From assembly GCA_051275515.1 (NCBI GenBank), contig JBNMOT010000003.1, forward strand, positions 1 through 64,000: DNA of 64,000 nt. The letters run 5' to 3'. Source of the stretch: Oleispira sp051275515. Its GTDB lineage: Bacteria > Pseudomonadota > Gammaproteobacteria > Pseudomonadales > Oceanobacteraceae. The translations under genes and the position numbers were made by a program. Shown here piece by piece: positions 38,115-47,531 of this stretch. How positions within the stretch are numbered: position 1 is the first letter of the stretch; each line of letters starts with the position of its first letter. The notes under the pieces are model-generated. The model searched no databases, had not been told where the DNA came from, and saw only the letters and a list, made by a program, of their open reading frames with translations.

Positions 38115-39626
38115 TTAAGTATCCTCAGCGATAACCAACTCTAGGCCCACTGCATTTAAGTAATTTGACTCAACGATCAAATCATCATGAGTCAGCGGGT
38201 GCTGTTTAAACCAACCGCTAGGAAAAACCAGAGTAATCGAAGCATTCTTCGCTTGGCATTCTATTTCGGGTAATTCAACGGCGCCACGGCTGTGATTAAG
38301 TACCGCAGAAAGACGCAATAACATGCAAAGATAACGCGCCTGTTGCCTTACCATTACGCTTAAGCTTTCAATCCCAGACTCCGGAAATTTTCGGCGCTGC
38401 CCTTTCAGCAATACCGCTAACAACTCTTGCCCTTGGCGGGTAAACCCGGCCATATCACTGTGTTGAACCAGATAAGCACCGTGTTTCTGAAATTGATGAT
38501 GCGTAATACTCAGCCCAATTTCGTGCAACTCGGCCGCCCACAATAACCATTTCCTTGCAGAACTGGGTAATTTCCAATCTTTTTCTACCTGATCCAACAA
38601 ATTTAAAGCACAGTTTTTAACTCGGCTCGCTTGGCCTTGATTAACATGAAACCTTTCCTGCATTGAATTCACCGTGCGCTGACGCACGTTCTCATGGCCT
38701 GAACGCCCGATTAAATCCCACAACGCACCTTCCCGAAGAGCACCATCGGAGTAATGCATTTTAGTAATTTTAAAGGTATCAAAGATACCTTTTAAGATCG
38801 CAATACCCGCAATAAAAACCTGCTGACGCAAAGGTTTAAAACCGGGCAATTCAATATCATCAATCCTTTTATGCGACGTTAACCATTGGCACAGTTTATT
38901 TAAACCTTCACGGGTAATACCCTGCTCACTCCAGCCTTTACTGATGAGGATTTGCTCAGTGGCACGAATGGTTCCAGACGAACCAATCACTTCATGCCAG
39001 CCAATTTTTTTATATGCTTGTTGTATTTCTAAAAGTTCGCGACGAGCACGCGTAACCGCACGATGAAAATTCAGCTCACTAATTTCTCCATCAGAAAAAA
39101 ACTGGCGGGTATAAGAGACACAACCCATAAATAAGCTTTCCAGCGCTTTAGACTCAAAACGTTCACCTATAATAAGCTCGGTACTACCCCCTCCTATATC
39201 AATGACCAAACGCTTGCCTTCATCATCTGCCTGAGTATGACTCACCCCAAGATAGATCAAACGCGCTTCCTCGCGACCTGCAATCAATTCAATCTGAAAG
39301 CCTAGAATATCTTCCGCGCGACTAATAAACTCGTTACGGTTTCGCGCAACCCGTAAAGCGTTAGTCGCCACCACCGTCACGGCTTCTGGTTTGAAACCTC
39401 GTAAATGCTTAGCAAAGCCGCGCAAGCATTCCAGCCCACGCAGCATAGACTCTTCACTAAGATAGCCTCGTTCATTCAATCCTGCGGCCAGCTGTACCTT
39501 TTCGCCGCGTCTCTCAACCGTGCGCAGCTCTCCCTGCAACGGCTGGGCAATCATCATATGAAAGCTGTTTGAGCCCAAATCAACGGCGGCAATCTGATTA
39601 GACTCCTGATGATTAATGTCTGGCAT
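38115..39626 (-). CDS. ppx: Exopolyphosphatase (Ppx/GppA)
   Basis: 503 residues. IAAVDLGSNSFHMMIAQ is the first phosphate loop, RLVIDIGGGSTELIIGE the second, and an HD-like C-terminal domain (LHEIGLSITHHQFQKHGAY) follows. It removes phosphate from polyphosphate ends, and the family also acts on pppGpp. Its stop is 22 bp from that of ppk1. Confidence 0.95.
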   Translation of the reverse strand: MPDINHQESNQIAAVDLGSNSFHMMIAQPLQGELRTVERRGEKVQLAAGLNERGYLSEESMLRGLECLRGFAKHLRGFKPEAVTVVATNALRVARNRNEFISRAEDILGFQIELIAGREEARLIYLGVSHTQADDEGKRLVIDIGGGSTELIIGERFESKALESLFMGCVSYTRQFFSDGEISELNFHRAVTRARRELLEIQQAYKKIGWHEVIGSSGTIRATEQILISKGWSEQGITREGLNKLCQWLTSHKRIDDIELPGFKPLRQQVFIAGIAILKGIFDTFKITKMHYSDGALREGALWDLIGRSGHENVRQRTVNSMQERFHVNQGQASRVKNCALNLLDQVEKDWKLPSSARKWLLWAAELHEIGLSITHHQFQKHGAYLVQHSDMAGFTRQGQELLAVLLKGQRRKFPESGIESLSVMVRQQARYLCMLLRLSAVLNHSRGAVELPEIECQAKNASITLVFPSGWFKQHPLTHDDLIVESNYLNAVGLELVIAEDT

Positions 39627-39733
39627 AGTTGAATTCTTACCCGAAGGCCTTATATTACAATAATCTTTTAATCATACGTGATTGTGACAACGTTACGGAA
39701 CCGCTGTTTTCTGTTAGTTAAATATATTTTGAC

Positions 39734-39761
39734 TTGCGTCCTCAATCTGGCTCCGTACAAT
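39734..39761 (+). promoter_or_regulatory. Possible trxA promoter
   Basis: TTGCGT and TACAAT are 16 bases apart, 44 bp before the trxA ATG. The -10 is good, the -35 only fair. Confidence 0.4.
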
Positions 39762-39805
39762 GCACACCTTTATAATTTTAGTTAACCAAATTCCGGAGAT
39801 AATCC

Positions 39806-40132
39806 ATGAGTGATAATATCTTAACTGTTTCTGACGATTCTTTCGACGCAGACGTTCTAGGTTCTGATCTACCTGTTTTGGTTGATTTTTGGGCTGAGTG
39901 GTGTGGTCCTTGTAAAATGATCGCTCCAGTTCTTGAAGAGATCGCGGAAGAATTCGCTGGCAAAATCAAAGTGGCTAAGCTGAACATCGACCAAAACGAA
40001 GCGACTGCGCCTAAGTTTGGTATCCGTAGCATCCCTACGTTGATGATCTTTAAAGACGGCAACGCTGAAGCGACTAAAGTAGGCGCATTGAGCAAGTCTG
40101 AGCTAATCGCTTTCATTGAGCAAAGTATCTAA
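39806..40132 (+). CDS. trxA: Thioredoxin
   Basis: 108 residues, one thioredoxin fold. FWAEWCGPCKMIAPVLEEIA holds the redox WCGPC and SIPTLMIFKDG the cis-proline loop. It is the general cytoplasmic disulphide reductant. CGGAGATAATCC precedes the ATG. Codons are those of a highly expressed gene. It is monocistronic, with its own terminator before rho, the common trxA-rho neighbourhood. Confidence 0.97.
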   Translation: MSDNILTVSDDSFDADVLGSDLPVLVDFWAEWCGPCKMIAPVLEEIAEEFAGKIKVAKLNIDQNEATAPKFGIRSIPTLMIFKDGNAEATKVGALSKSELIAFIEQSI

Positions 40133-40170
40133 CTTGCGTAGCGCCTAATGATTAATTGGGTGCATTTTAA

Positions 40171-40203
40171 AGATAAAGCATGACTTATCGTGCTTTATCT
40201 TTG
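40171..40203 (+). terminator. Rho-independent terminator after trxA
   Basis: AGATAAAGCA and TGCTTTATCT pair perfectly around a 10-base loop and are followed by TTG. The stem is AT-rich, so strength is uncertain. Confidence 0.65.
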
Positions 40204-40345
40204 TCTTACCCTAGACAGCTTATAGCAAACCGTCTATATTAAATCTGTTCTATCTTTAGTCTTAACAGACATTCCCCTAATGTATACCCACTTCTAAGGT
40301 GTATATTTTATTCTTAAATAAGCATTAAAAATTCTTATCCTATCT

Positions 40346-41623
40346 ATGAATCTTACCGAATTAAAGCAAAAATCTGTTCCAGAATTACTGGATATCGCCA
40401 AGGAAATGGGCATCGAGCACGTCAGCCGTTCTCGTAAACAAGACATCATTTTCGCAGTCTTAAAAAAGCACGCTAAAAGCGGCGAAGACATCTACGGCGA
40501 TGGCATTTTAGAAATTCTACAAGATGGCTTCGGCTTCTTACGAAGTGCAACGTCCTCTTATCTGGCTGGCCCAGATGATATTTATGTATCTCCAAGCCAG
40601 ATCCGACGCTTCAACTTGCGTAAAGGTGATACCGTTGCAGGCAAGATTCGCCCACCCAAAGAAGGTGAACGTTACTTTGCAATGCTGAAGGTCAATGAAA
40701 TCAATGGCGATAAGCCTGAGAACGTTAAGAATAAGACCTTATTTGAAAACCTAACACCTCTGTTCCCAGATGAGCCATTAATTTTAGAAGTCGGTAACGG
40801 TTCTGCAGATGATTTATCATCACGTGTTATCGATCTGATTGCGCCTATTGGCAAAGGTCAACGTGGCTTAATCGTTGCACCACCTAAAGCCGGTAAAACC
40901 ATGTTGCTACAGAGTATTGCCCAAGCAATCTCGCGCAACAACCCTGAATGTGAGCTGATCGTATTACTGATCGACGAACGTCCAGAAGAAGTAACCGAAA
41001 TGACGCGCTCGGTGCGGGGAGAAGTGGTAGCATCCACCTTCGATGAGCCACCCTCCCGTCACGTTCAGGTAGCCGAAATGGTTATCGAGAAAGCCAAGCG
41101 CTTGGTTGAACACAAGCGTGACGTAGTCATTCTATTAGACTCGATTACTCGTCTAGCGCGTGCTTACAATACCGTTGTACCTTCCTCTGGTAAGGTACTA
41201 ACTGGTGGTGTTGATGCGCACGCATTAGAAAAGCCAAAGCGTTTCTTTGGTGCGGCACGTAACATCGAAGAAGGTGGTTCTTTAACGATCATTGCAACGG
41301 CACTCGTAGATACCGGTTCTAAGATGGACGAAGTAATCTACGAAGAATTTAAAGGTACCGGTAACCAAGAGCTCCACCTTGATCGTAAAGTTGCTGAGAA
41401 ACGTATTTATCCAGCGATAAACGTTCGCCGTTCTGGTACTCGTCGTGAAGACTTGTTGATGCCTGAAGCCGATCTTCAACGTCTTTGGATCTTACGTCGT
41501 CTACTGAGTGAAATGGAAGACGTACCTGCGATTGAGTTCTTGTTAGATAAGTTGCGTCAAAGCGAATCTAATAATGAATTCTTCGATTCTATGCGTGGTG
41601 GTAAGACGTCTAAGAAGAAATAG
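40346..41623 (+). CDS. rho: Transcription termination factor Rho
   Basis: 425 residues. MNLTELKQKSVPELLDIAKE is the standard N-terminus, DGFGFLRS is in the RNA-binding cold-shock domain and VAPPKAGKTMLLQSIA is Walker A. DERPEEVTEMTRSV and the Q/R loop region are normal. It is the hexameric ATP-dependent RNA helicase that terminates transcription. No Shine-Dalgarno is visible before the ATG. Its 213-bp leader has a stem TATACxCACTT/AAGGTGTATA at about 40286 that could serve in autoregulation. Confidence 0.97.
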   Translation: MNLTELKQKSVPELLDIAKEMGIEHVSRSRKQDIIFAVLKKHAKSGEDIYGDGILEILQDGFGFLRSATSSYLAGPDDIYVSPSQIRRFNLRKGDTVAGKIRPPKEGERYFAMLKVNEINGDKPENVKNKTLFENLTPLFPDEPLILEVGNGSADDLSSRVIDLIAPIGKGQRGLIVAPPKAGKTMLLQSIAQAISRNNPECELIVLLIDERPEEVTEMTRSVRGEVVASTFDEPPSRHVQVAEMVIEKAKRLVEHKRDVVILLDSITRLARAYNTVVPSSGKVLTGGVDAHALEKPKRFFGAARNIEEGGSLTIIATALVDTGSKMDEVIYEEFKGTGNQELHLDRKVAEKRIYPAINVRRSGTRREDLLMPEADLQRLWILRRLLSEMEDVPAIEFLLDKLRQSESNNEFFDSMRGGKTSKKK

Positions 41624-41641
41624 ACGTTTTATTGCTAGCAA

Positions 41642-41712
41642 GCCGAGAGCTTTTTAACAAAAGCGCTCGGCACAAAAAAGCCCGATTAGTTATGCTAATC
41701 GGGCTTTTTTTT
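41642..41712 (+). terminator. Two tandem hairpins ending rho
   Basis: First hairpin GCCGAGAGCTTTT/AAAAGCGCTCGGC (41642-41671), then a perfect 10-bp stem GCCCGATTAG/CTAATCGGGC (41680-41704) followed by eight T. The second is a textbook intrinsic terminator. Confidence 0.88.
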
Positions 41713-41803
41713 GGCTCGAGTACAAAGAATATCATGACGGGTAATTGGGCAATTGAGGAAAAATCAATACTGGCACTAATAGGAAAAAACCGAGAAGGCG
41801 CGC

Positions 41804-41836
41804 ATAAAAAAGCCGCTGATCTTTCGATAGCGGCTT
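41804..41836 (-). terminator. Rho-independent terminator after rpoH
   Basis: On the minus strand AAGCCGCT and AGCGGCTT enclose an 11-base loop and a T run follows, 45 bp past the rpoH stop. Confidence 0.8.
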
Positions 41837-41880
41837 CTTTAAGACAATGCCAGGGTGGTTGAGACTGTCGTTATGCGAAC

Positions 41881-42744
41881 TTAAGCCGCTTCTGCCTCCA
41901 TGGCGTCACGGACTTTTTTCATTGCATTTTTTTCTAGTTGACGGATACGCTCTGCTGAGACTTCGTATTCAGCCGCTAGTTTGTGCAGCGTCGCTTTATC
42001 ATCAGTCAACCAACGTTGCTGAAGAATATCTCGGCTACGTTCGTCTAGATTCGCTAGCGCAGAGTGCAAGCTAGTACTCGCTTGCTGCTCATGTAGGGTA
42101 TTTTCAACCACTACCGCGGGATCAAAACGTTGATCTTCTAAATAATGAGCAGGTGATTTATAAGCCGTTTCATCATCTTCATCAGCCCCCGCATCAAAAG
42201 CAGCATCGCGCGCTTGCAGGCGACCTTCCATTTCAAATACTGTTTTAGACTCTACGCCTAATGCTTCAGCGATGTCTTTCGCTTCCGCTTGTGATAACCA
42301 ACCTAGCTTCTTTTTAGAGCTACGAAGATTAAAGAACATTTTACGTTGCGCTTTCGTTGTCGCAACTTTCACAATACGCCAGTTGCGCAAAATGAATTCG
42401 TGCATTTCGGCTTTGATCCAATGCACAGCAAAAGAGACTAAACGTACACCAACAGCAGGGTCGAAGCGTTTAACCGCTTTCATTAAACCTACGTTACCTT
42501 CTTGTATTAGATCACCTTGGTTCAAACCATAACCAGAGTAGCTTTTTGCAATATGAGCAACAAAGCGTAAGTGCGACATAATTAAACGACGCGCAGCCTC
42601 TAAGTCCTCTTCATAATGAAGCAGGGTGGTTAATTCTCGCTCTTCCGCGATACTCAGCACTGGCACAGAATTAACCCGAGCCAAATAGGCTTCAAGGTTA
42701 GCACCAGGGCTTAAAGCATCAATAGATTGCAAGGCAGTGTTCAT
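41881..42744 (-). CDS. rpoH: Heat-shock sigma factor RpoH
   Basis: 287 residues from the ATG at 42744, which has AGGA 7 bases upstream. Region 2 reads SHLRFVAHIAKSYSGYGL and DLIQEGNVGLMKAVKRFDP; the RpoH box is VATTKAQRKMFFNLR; region 4 ends RIRQLEKNAMKKVRD. It directs heat-shock transcription. The leader contains GCACTC/GAGTGC (42786-42806), which could fold but is not shown to be a thermosensor. Confidence 0.96.
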   Translation of the reverse strand: MNTALQSIDALSPGANLEAYLARVNSVPVLSIAEERELTTLLHYEEDLEAARRLIMSHLRFVAHIAKSYSGYGLNQGDLIQEGNVGLMKAVKRFDPAVGVRLVSFAVHWIKAEMHEFILRNWRIVKVATTKAQRKMFFNLRSSKKKLGWLSQAEAKDIAEALGVESKTVFEMEGRLQARDAAFDAGADEDDETAYKSPAHYLEDQRFDPAVVVENTLHEQQASTSLHSALANLDERSRDILQQRWLTDDKATLHKLAAEYEVSAERIRQLEKNAMKKVRDAMEAEAA

Positions 42745-42873
42745 CAATTCTTCCTACTCAATTTATAAAGGATTTATCAAGTGTAGCACTCGTCTTTATT
42801 GAGTGCCATGGTGATAGTAAGTTCATTTATGGAACAGTCTTTTTACTTTTCTTTGCATTATACTCTCACCATA

Positions 42874-43845
42874 TTATGGCTCGATGGCAACCAAATGACG
42901 CTGTACAGACCACCAAGAACCTATTAATCCGAGCAATGCGGCGCTTGATATTAGCCAACATGTTGGCTCAAAAGGCAAGGGTTGTAAGTAAAAGTCAGCC
43001 CCATATAATTCGGCGATATTGGCAACCGGACCTTGCAACAAAATCCAGCAGAGTCCTAACATCAGCCACGCTAGAATACCGCCAATCGCACCGTACCAAA
43101 AGCCAGAATATAAAAAAGGTCGCCTAACATAGGCATTAGTACCACCTACCAACTTAATAACACGAATTTCTTCGGTACGCGCCGCAATCGACAAACGTAT
43201 GGTATTGCCGACAACCAGCACAATCGCCAGTGCTAATAAAACCCCCACTACGGCAACCAAACGTTGCGCTAACGCTAATAAAGCCAATAGTCGTTCTACC
43301 CAGGCCATATCAACTTGCACGCTATCAACGTGTCTAAATGATTGAATTTGTCCGGCCAGTACACTGAGTTCCTCTTTATCAATCCCTAAAGGTGGCTCTA
43401 CCAGCAATACCGCCGGCAGTGGGTTTTCATCCAAGAAGCTCAAGGCTTCTGAAATACCCCCGTATTGGGTAAATTCTTCTAACGCTTGTTCAGGGGAAAC
43501 ATAAACGACTTTATTGACGTGATCGAGAGAGGCAACTCTTAAACGCAGAGCATTGCTATCGGCTTCACGAATATCGGCGGCTAAAAAAACAGTCATCTGG
43601 CCCGAGGATTCAAAGTGGCCGCTAAGCTGCTGTAAATTGTTCACGGCCATATAAAGCGCCCCTGGAAGAGTCAGCGCAATGGCAATCACTAGCCAAGTTA
43701 ATAAGCTGGACGCGGGGGTGGCCAATAACTTTGATAAGGATTCCACCGCCACCATCTGATGATTACGGAAGTAAGCACCGAACTTATCTCCCACATCTAA
43801 TTTGGCTGCGGAAGCGCCTTGCTGATTCGACGTTTTTTCAGACAT
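42874..43845 (-). CDS. ftsX: Cell division protein FtsX
   Basis: 323 residues from the ATG at 43845 (GGAG 7 bases upstream), overlapping the ftsE stop by 8 bp; longer upstream in-frame starts inside ftsE are unlikely. Membrane segments lie near 50-72, 208-230, 257-282 and 293-315, flanking the large periplasmic loop of FtsX. With FtsE it forms an ABC-type complex that activates septal peptidoglycan hydrolases. Confidence 0.93.
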   Translation of the reverse strand: MSEKTSNQQGASAAKLDVGDKFGAYFRNHQMVAVESLSKLLATPASSLLTWLVIAIALTLPGALYMAVNNLQQLSGHFESSGQMTVFLAADIREADSNALRLRVASLDHVNKVVYVSPEQALEEFTQYGGISEALSFLDENPLPAVLLVEPPLGIDKEELSVLAGQIQSFRHVDSVQVDMAWVERLLALLALAQRLVAVVGVLLALAIVLVVGNTIRLSIAARTEEIRVIKLVGGTNAYVRRPFLYSGFWYGAIGGILAWLMLGLCWILLQGPVANIAELYGADFYLQPLPFEPTCWLISSAALLGLIGSWWSVQRHLVAIEP

Positions 43846-44524
43846 GTAAAGCTCCATGATCGATTTCATTACCCGCAATCATTTGGCCATTTTGTAAAAT
43901 CAATCGACGCTTATTCATTCGCTCTACGAGGGCAATATCGTGAGTCGCGATTAACACAGTGACTCCCACTTGCTGAAACTGGCTGAATAAATTCATAATT
44001 TCAGCAGAGAGTTCTGGATCTAGATTACCGGTTGGCTCATCCGCAATTAATAGGGCTGGTTTATTCACGACCGCTCGGGCGATACCGATACGCTGCTGTT
44101 CGCCACCCGAGAGCTGAATCGGGTTGAGTTTTTCTTTGCCTAACAAACCCACTTTATCCAATGCCGCGCGTACGCGACGACCGGTTTCTTTCAGCGAGGT
44201 GCCCGCGATTAATAATGGTAAAGCAACATTTTCAAAAACGCTGCGATCAAAGAGTAATTGATGATTCTGAAAAACGACGCCCACTTTACGCCTATGGTAA
44301 GGCACAAGACCTTCACGCAAACGGGATAGATTGCTGCCATCGACCACGACTTCACCGCGCGTAGGCACTTCCATGCGCATCATGAGTTTAAGAAGAGTAC
44401 TTTTTCCCGCTCCAGAGTGGCCTGTAAGAAAAGCCATTTCACCACGGGCTAACTCAAAGCTAACCCCGCTAAGCGCCTCGTTCCCCGATGGGTAACGCTT
44501 ACTGACACGATCAAAACGAACCAT
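43838..44524 (-). CDS. ftsE: Cell division ATP-binding protein FtsE
   Basis: 228 residues. Walker A GHSGAGKST, signature LSGGEQQRIGIARA and Walker B LLIADEPTGNLD are intact. The ATG at 44524 is 14 bases from AAGGAG; a TTG at 44530 is 8 bases away and may be the real start (MPMVRFDRV), so the first residues are uncertain. It is the ATPase partner of FtsX and is 95 bp or more past ftsY. Confidence 0.95.
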   Translation of the reverse strand: MVRFDRVSKRYPSGNEALSGVSFELARGEMAFLTGHSGAGKSTLLKLMMRMEVPTRGEVVVDGSNLSRLREGLVPYHRRKVGVVFQNHQLLFDRSVFENVALPLLIAGTSLKETGRRVRAALDKVGLLGKEKLNPIQLSGGEQQRIGIARAVVNKPALLIADEPTGNLDPELSAEIMNLFSQFQQVGVTVLIATHDIALVERMNKRRLILQNGQMIAGNEIDHGALHV

Positions 44525-44646
44525 TGGCAAAATTAGGTCTCCTTGCTTCACATTAGGACCGAACGCGGGTTGCCTTTTCGCATATCAATGCGCGAAAGCT
44601 AAAGCAATTAGTTTATTTTTTAAATAAACGCGTTTAACGAACTGGG

Positions 44647-45816
44647 TTATAAACTGTCTTTATCGAACAACGCACGGGTAAAGTCATTGGCGTTGAATGG
44701 ACGTAAATCATTAATACCCTCACCGATGCCAATAAAACGCACAGGCAGACCCAGTTGTTTAGCCAACGCGAAAATGACACCCCCTTTCGCAGTGCCATCT
44801 AGCTTGGTCAACGTTAGGCCCGTGACGCCCACGGATTTCTGAAAATGAACCGCTTGATTAATCGCATTTTGACCGGTGCCCGCATCCAAGACCAACATCA
44901 CTTCGTGGGGCGCGTCAGGATCAATTTTCTTCATCACACGCACGACTTTTTCCAATTCGCCCATAAGATTATCTTTCGTATGCAATCGACCTGCGGTATC
45001 TGCGATTAGAATATCGGTGCCACGGGCTGTTGCGGCTTCAAGTGCATCATAAAGGACCGAAGCACTGTCTGCGCCCGTATGCTGAGCAATAACAGGAACA
45101 TCATTACGATCGCCCCATACTTGCAGCTGCTCTACTGCAGCAGCACGGAAAGTATCTCCCGCCGCCAACATAACGGATTTGCCTTTGGCTTGAAATTGTT
45201 TGGCCAATTTACCAATCGTAGTGGTTTTACCCACACCATTAATACCCACCATCAAGATCACATAAGGCTTGTTACTCCCGGTATCAATCACCAACGGCTG
45301 TTCGCACGGCGCTAAGATATCTTGTAATTCTTTAATCAAGGCTTCAAACAAGGCCTCTGAATCGGTTAGCTCTTTACGGCCAACGCGCTCGGTCAGCTTC
45401 GCCATAATTTCACGAGTGGCTTCGACACCGACGTCGGCCATCACTAGCTGAGTTTCTAAATCTTCCAGCAGGTCGTCATCAATTTCTTTTTTACCCAAAA
45501 GAAGGTGGGCAACGCCATCACTAAAACCAGAGCGCGTTTTGCTTAGCCCAGTGGCTAAACGACTGAAGATACCTTTTTTTGTCTCAGCAGAGGCCGAAGC
45601 TTGATCCGCGGTATCTTGAAAAAACACCGTATCGTCACTGGCTGGAATGCCCGCTTTTCTAGTGCTTTGTGCCCGAGCATCGACCGCTGTTTTACTGCTA
45701 CTATCATGACCCTCAGCATCGTTTAAATCTGTCTCTACAACTGTATTATTAGTTGTTGCAGCCGCTTTTTGACTATCGTCGGCGGGTTTCTTCTTACGTT
45801 TAAAAGTATCAAACAT
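44647..45816 (-). CDS. ftsY: Signal recognition particle receptor FtsY
   Basis: 389 residues. An N-terminal charged A domain (about 1-85) precedes the NG domain: LMVGINGVGKTTTIGKLA is the GTP P-loop, LIADTAGRLHT and LTKLDGTAKGG the other GTP motifs. It docks ribosome-SRP complexes to the membrane. It is first of ftsY-ftsE-ftsX. Confidence 0.96.
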   Translation of the reverse strand: MFDTFKRKKKPADDSQKAAATTNNTVVETDLNDAEGHDSSSKTAVDARAQSTRKAGIPASDDTVFFQDTADQASASAETKKGIFSRLATGLSKTRSGFSDGVAHLLLGKKEIDDDLLEDLETQLVMADVGVEATREIMAKLTERVGRKELTDSEALFEALIKELQDILAPCEQPLVIDTGSNKPYVILMVGINGVGKTTTIGKLAKQFQAKGKSVMLAAGDTFRAAAVEQLQVWGDRNDVPVIAQHTGADSASVLYDALEAATARGTDILIADTAGRLHTKDNLMGELEKVVRVMKKIDPDAPHEVMLVLDAGTGQNAINQAVHFQKSVGVTGLTLTKLDGTAKGGVIFALAKQLGLPVRFIGIGEGINDLRPFNANDFTRALFDKDSL

Positions 45817-45906
45817 CGCGGGTTCTCGAATCTATCGCTCGAATAAGATTTAGTTGCGGTCTATCCTACCACCTATCGTCTGTTGTGAATAATACAAGGA
45901 AGCATA

Positions 45907-46929
45907 ATGAACCTGCGTTTTAGTCGTTCATCCCTCAATTTAATTATTTTTGCCTGCATTATCTTAATTGGCTGGGCCAGTATTGATGCGAATATTGATA
46001 AGCTGCGCTCTGAAGGCTCGCTAACAACAGAAGCCATAGACTTGCCTGCACTGAGTGAATTGCATCACCAAAGCTGGTCGAGCCACGAAGGCATTCAGAT
46101 TTTTTGGCAGACCCGACTCGATACTGATTTTCAAATACGCGTCCGCGGGCAATTGCCTGATCAAGGAAACCTGGAAACGACTATTGATAATCATGTAATA
46201 GCGTCAGGTTTCATCAGCTGGCAACAAGATCATTGGCAGTGGGATATCAATATGGGTGACGACTTTGAATTAGGTTTAAAGAAACTCAGCCAACACATCA
46301 ATGATTTTCCTTCACCCTTAAAAGGTCAGCCCGCGACGATTATTTTACAAGGCCCCTGGAGTGCAGGTATCGCTCGCCTTATCAGTGCTCGTCTTATTAA
46401 AAGCCTAACGTTGAAGCCATTAAACTCGTTTGCTGACAGCTCAACGATGAATAGAGCAGAGTTGAATAAAACAGAGATTGCCCCTGCCGAACTGTATCTC
46501 TGTCCTTGGCAACCCGTTAGTGCCCAATACTGGTTACAGGATCAACTGAGCAGCGCTCACCAGAGCCGCCCGAATATCGACGCTAAACAATGGTTAATTT
46601 CCCCATGGCCTAAGCTTCCCCCTATCAGCGAACAATCATTACGCATTTGGAAGCAAACTTTTGTGCAGCAATGGCAATTAAAGTGGCAAAACCCCGCAAC
46701 TCAATTCGACATACTCTCCGACCTCGCATACTATCGCCTGCCTCAAAACTACCTATTAGAAGGTTATTGGGGCATTAATACATTAGATGTAGATCAGTTA
46801 GGCAAGTATTTGAGCCAATGCCAGATACAAGAATCGATATTAGAACCCGTATTAGAACCCGTATTAGAATCAGAACCCGCAGAACACTCAGGTAGCATCA
46901 CCCATGGCGAAAAAGAAAAGCAGCAGTAA
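45907..46929 (+). CDS. Unrecognised membrane-anchored protein between ftsY and rsmD
   Basis: 340 residues with one N-terminal hydrophobic anchor (about 10-26) and the rest predicted outside. In Pseudomonas relatives this slot is held by one or two M16-family protease genes. The segment LAYYRLPQNYLLEGYWGINT near 275-295 faintly resembles the C-terminal M16 pattern, but no HxxEH zinc motif is present, so it may be a highly reduced, non-catalytic relative; that is inference. The C-terminus has the short repeat LEPVLEPVLESEPAE, from tandem 12-bp DNA repeats at about 46845-46872. The last 26 bp overlap rsmD. Confidence 0.7.
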   Translation: MNLRFSRSSLNLIIFACIILIGWASIDANIDKLRSEGSLTTEAIDLPALSELHHQSWSSHEGIQIFWQTRLDTDFQIRVRGQLPDQGNLETTIDNHVIASGFISWQQDHWQWDINMGDDFELGLKKLSQHINDFPSPLKGQPATIILQGPWSAGIARLISARLIKSLTLKPLNSFADSSTMNRAELNKTEIAPAELYLCPWQPVSAQYWLQDQLSSAHQSRPNIDAKQWLISPWPKLPPISEQSLRIWKQTFVQQWQLKWQNPATQFDILSDLAYYRLPQNYLLEGYWGINTLDVDQLGKYLSQCQIQESILEPVLEPVLESEPAEHSGSITHGEKEKQQ

Positions 46930-47500
46930 TAAAACCAGTTTACGTAGAGGCACTCAGCAACTGCGTATTATTGGTGGTGATTGGCGCTCGCGTCGTATTC
47001 AATTTGCTGATGCGCCTGGCTTACGCCCCACTATGGACAAGGTGCGCGAGACCGTTTTTAACTGGCTGCAATGGGATATCGAAGGAAAACGGATTCTTGA
47101 CTGCTTTGCGGGCAGTGGCGCTCTTGGTTACGAAGCCCTTAGCCGAGGCGCGAAAGAGGTTACCTTCTTAGAATTTAATGCCAGTGCCGTGCGTTGCATT
47201 CGTGAATCACTAGAATCGCTCAAGGCTAACAATGCGCAAGTGCATCAAACAGACGCGATTGTATGGTTAGCGCAACATAGCCAGTTAGAGCAATTCGAGG
47301 TGATTTTTCTTGATCCGCCATTCGGCCGTGATTTGCTAAAACCTGCGGTAGACATTATCGCAGAAAAAGCCCAACTAGGCTGTTTGGTGTATGTCGAAGT
47401 AGAAGCCAATGCCGACCTATCTTGCATTCCAGCCAACTGGCTAGAAACAAAACGTAAAGATGCAAAAGAATTTAGTTTTATGGTGTTTGAGGTGGAATAA
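46904..47500 (+). CDS. rsmD: 16S rRNA guanine-N2 methyltransferase RsmD
   Basis: 198 residues. LRIIGGDWRSRRIQF and GLRPTMDKVRETVFNWLQ are the N-terminal signatures, LDCFAGSGALGYEALSRGA the SAM motif and FLDPPFG the catalytic loop. It methylates G966 of 16S rRNA. The basic N-terminal tail (KKKSSSNKTSLRRG) is coded within the overlap with the preceding gene. Confidence 0.95.
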   Translation: MAKKKSSSNKTSLRRGTQQLRIIGGDWRSRRIQFADAPGLRPTMDKVRETVFNWLQWDIEGKRILDCFAGSGALGYEALSRGAKEVTFLEFNASAVRCIRESLESLKANNAQVHQTDAIVWLAQHSQLEQFEVIFLDPPFGRDLLKPAVDIIAEKAQLGCLVYVEVEANADLSCIPANWLETKRKDAKEFSFMVFEVE

Positions 47501-47531
47501 CCCACCTCACCTCAATACCACCCTTTTACAT

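Noticed and set aside
41632..41862. Plus-strand 76-codon frame after rho
   Set aside because: It runs through the tandem rho terminator hairpins and the rpoH terminator, so it is not a gene.
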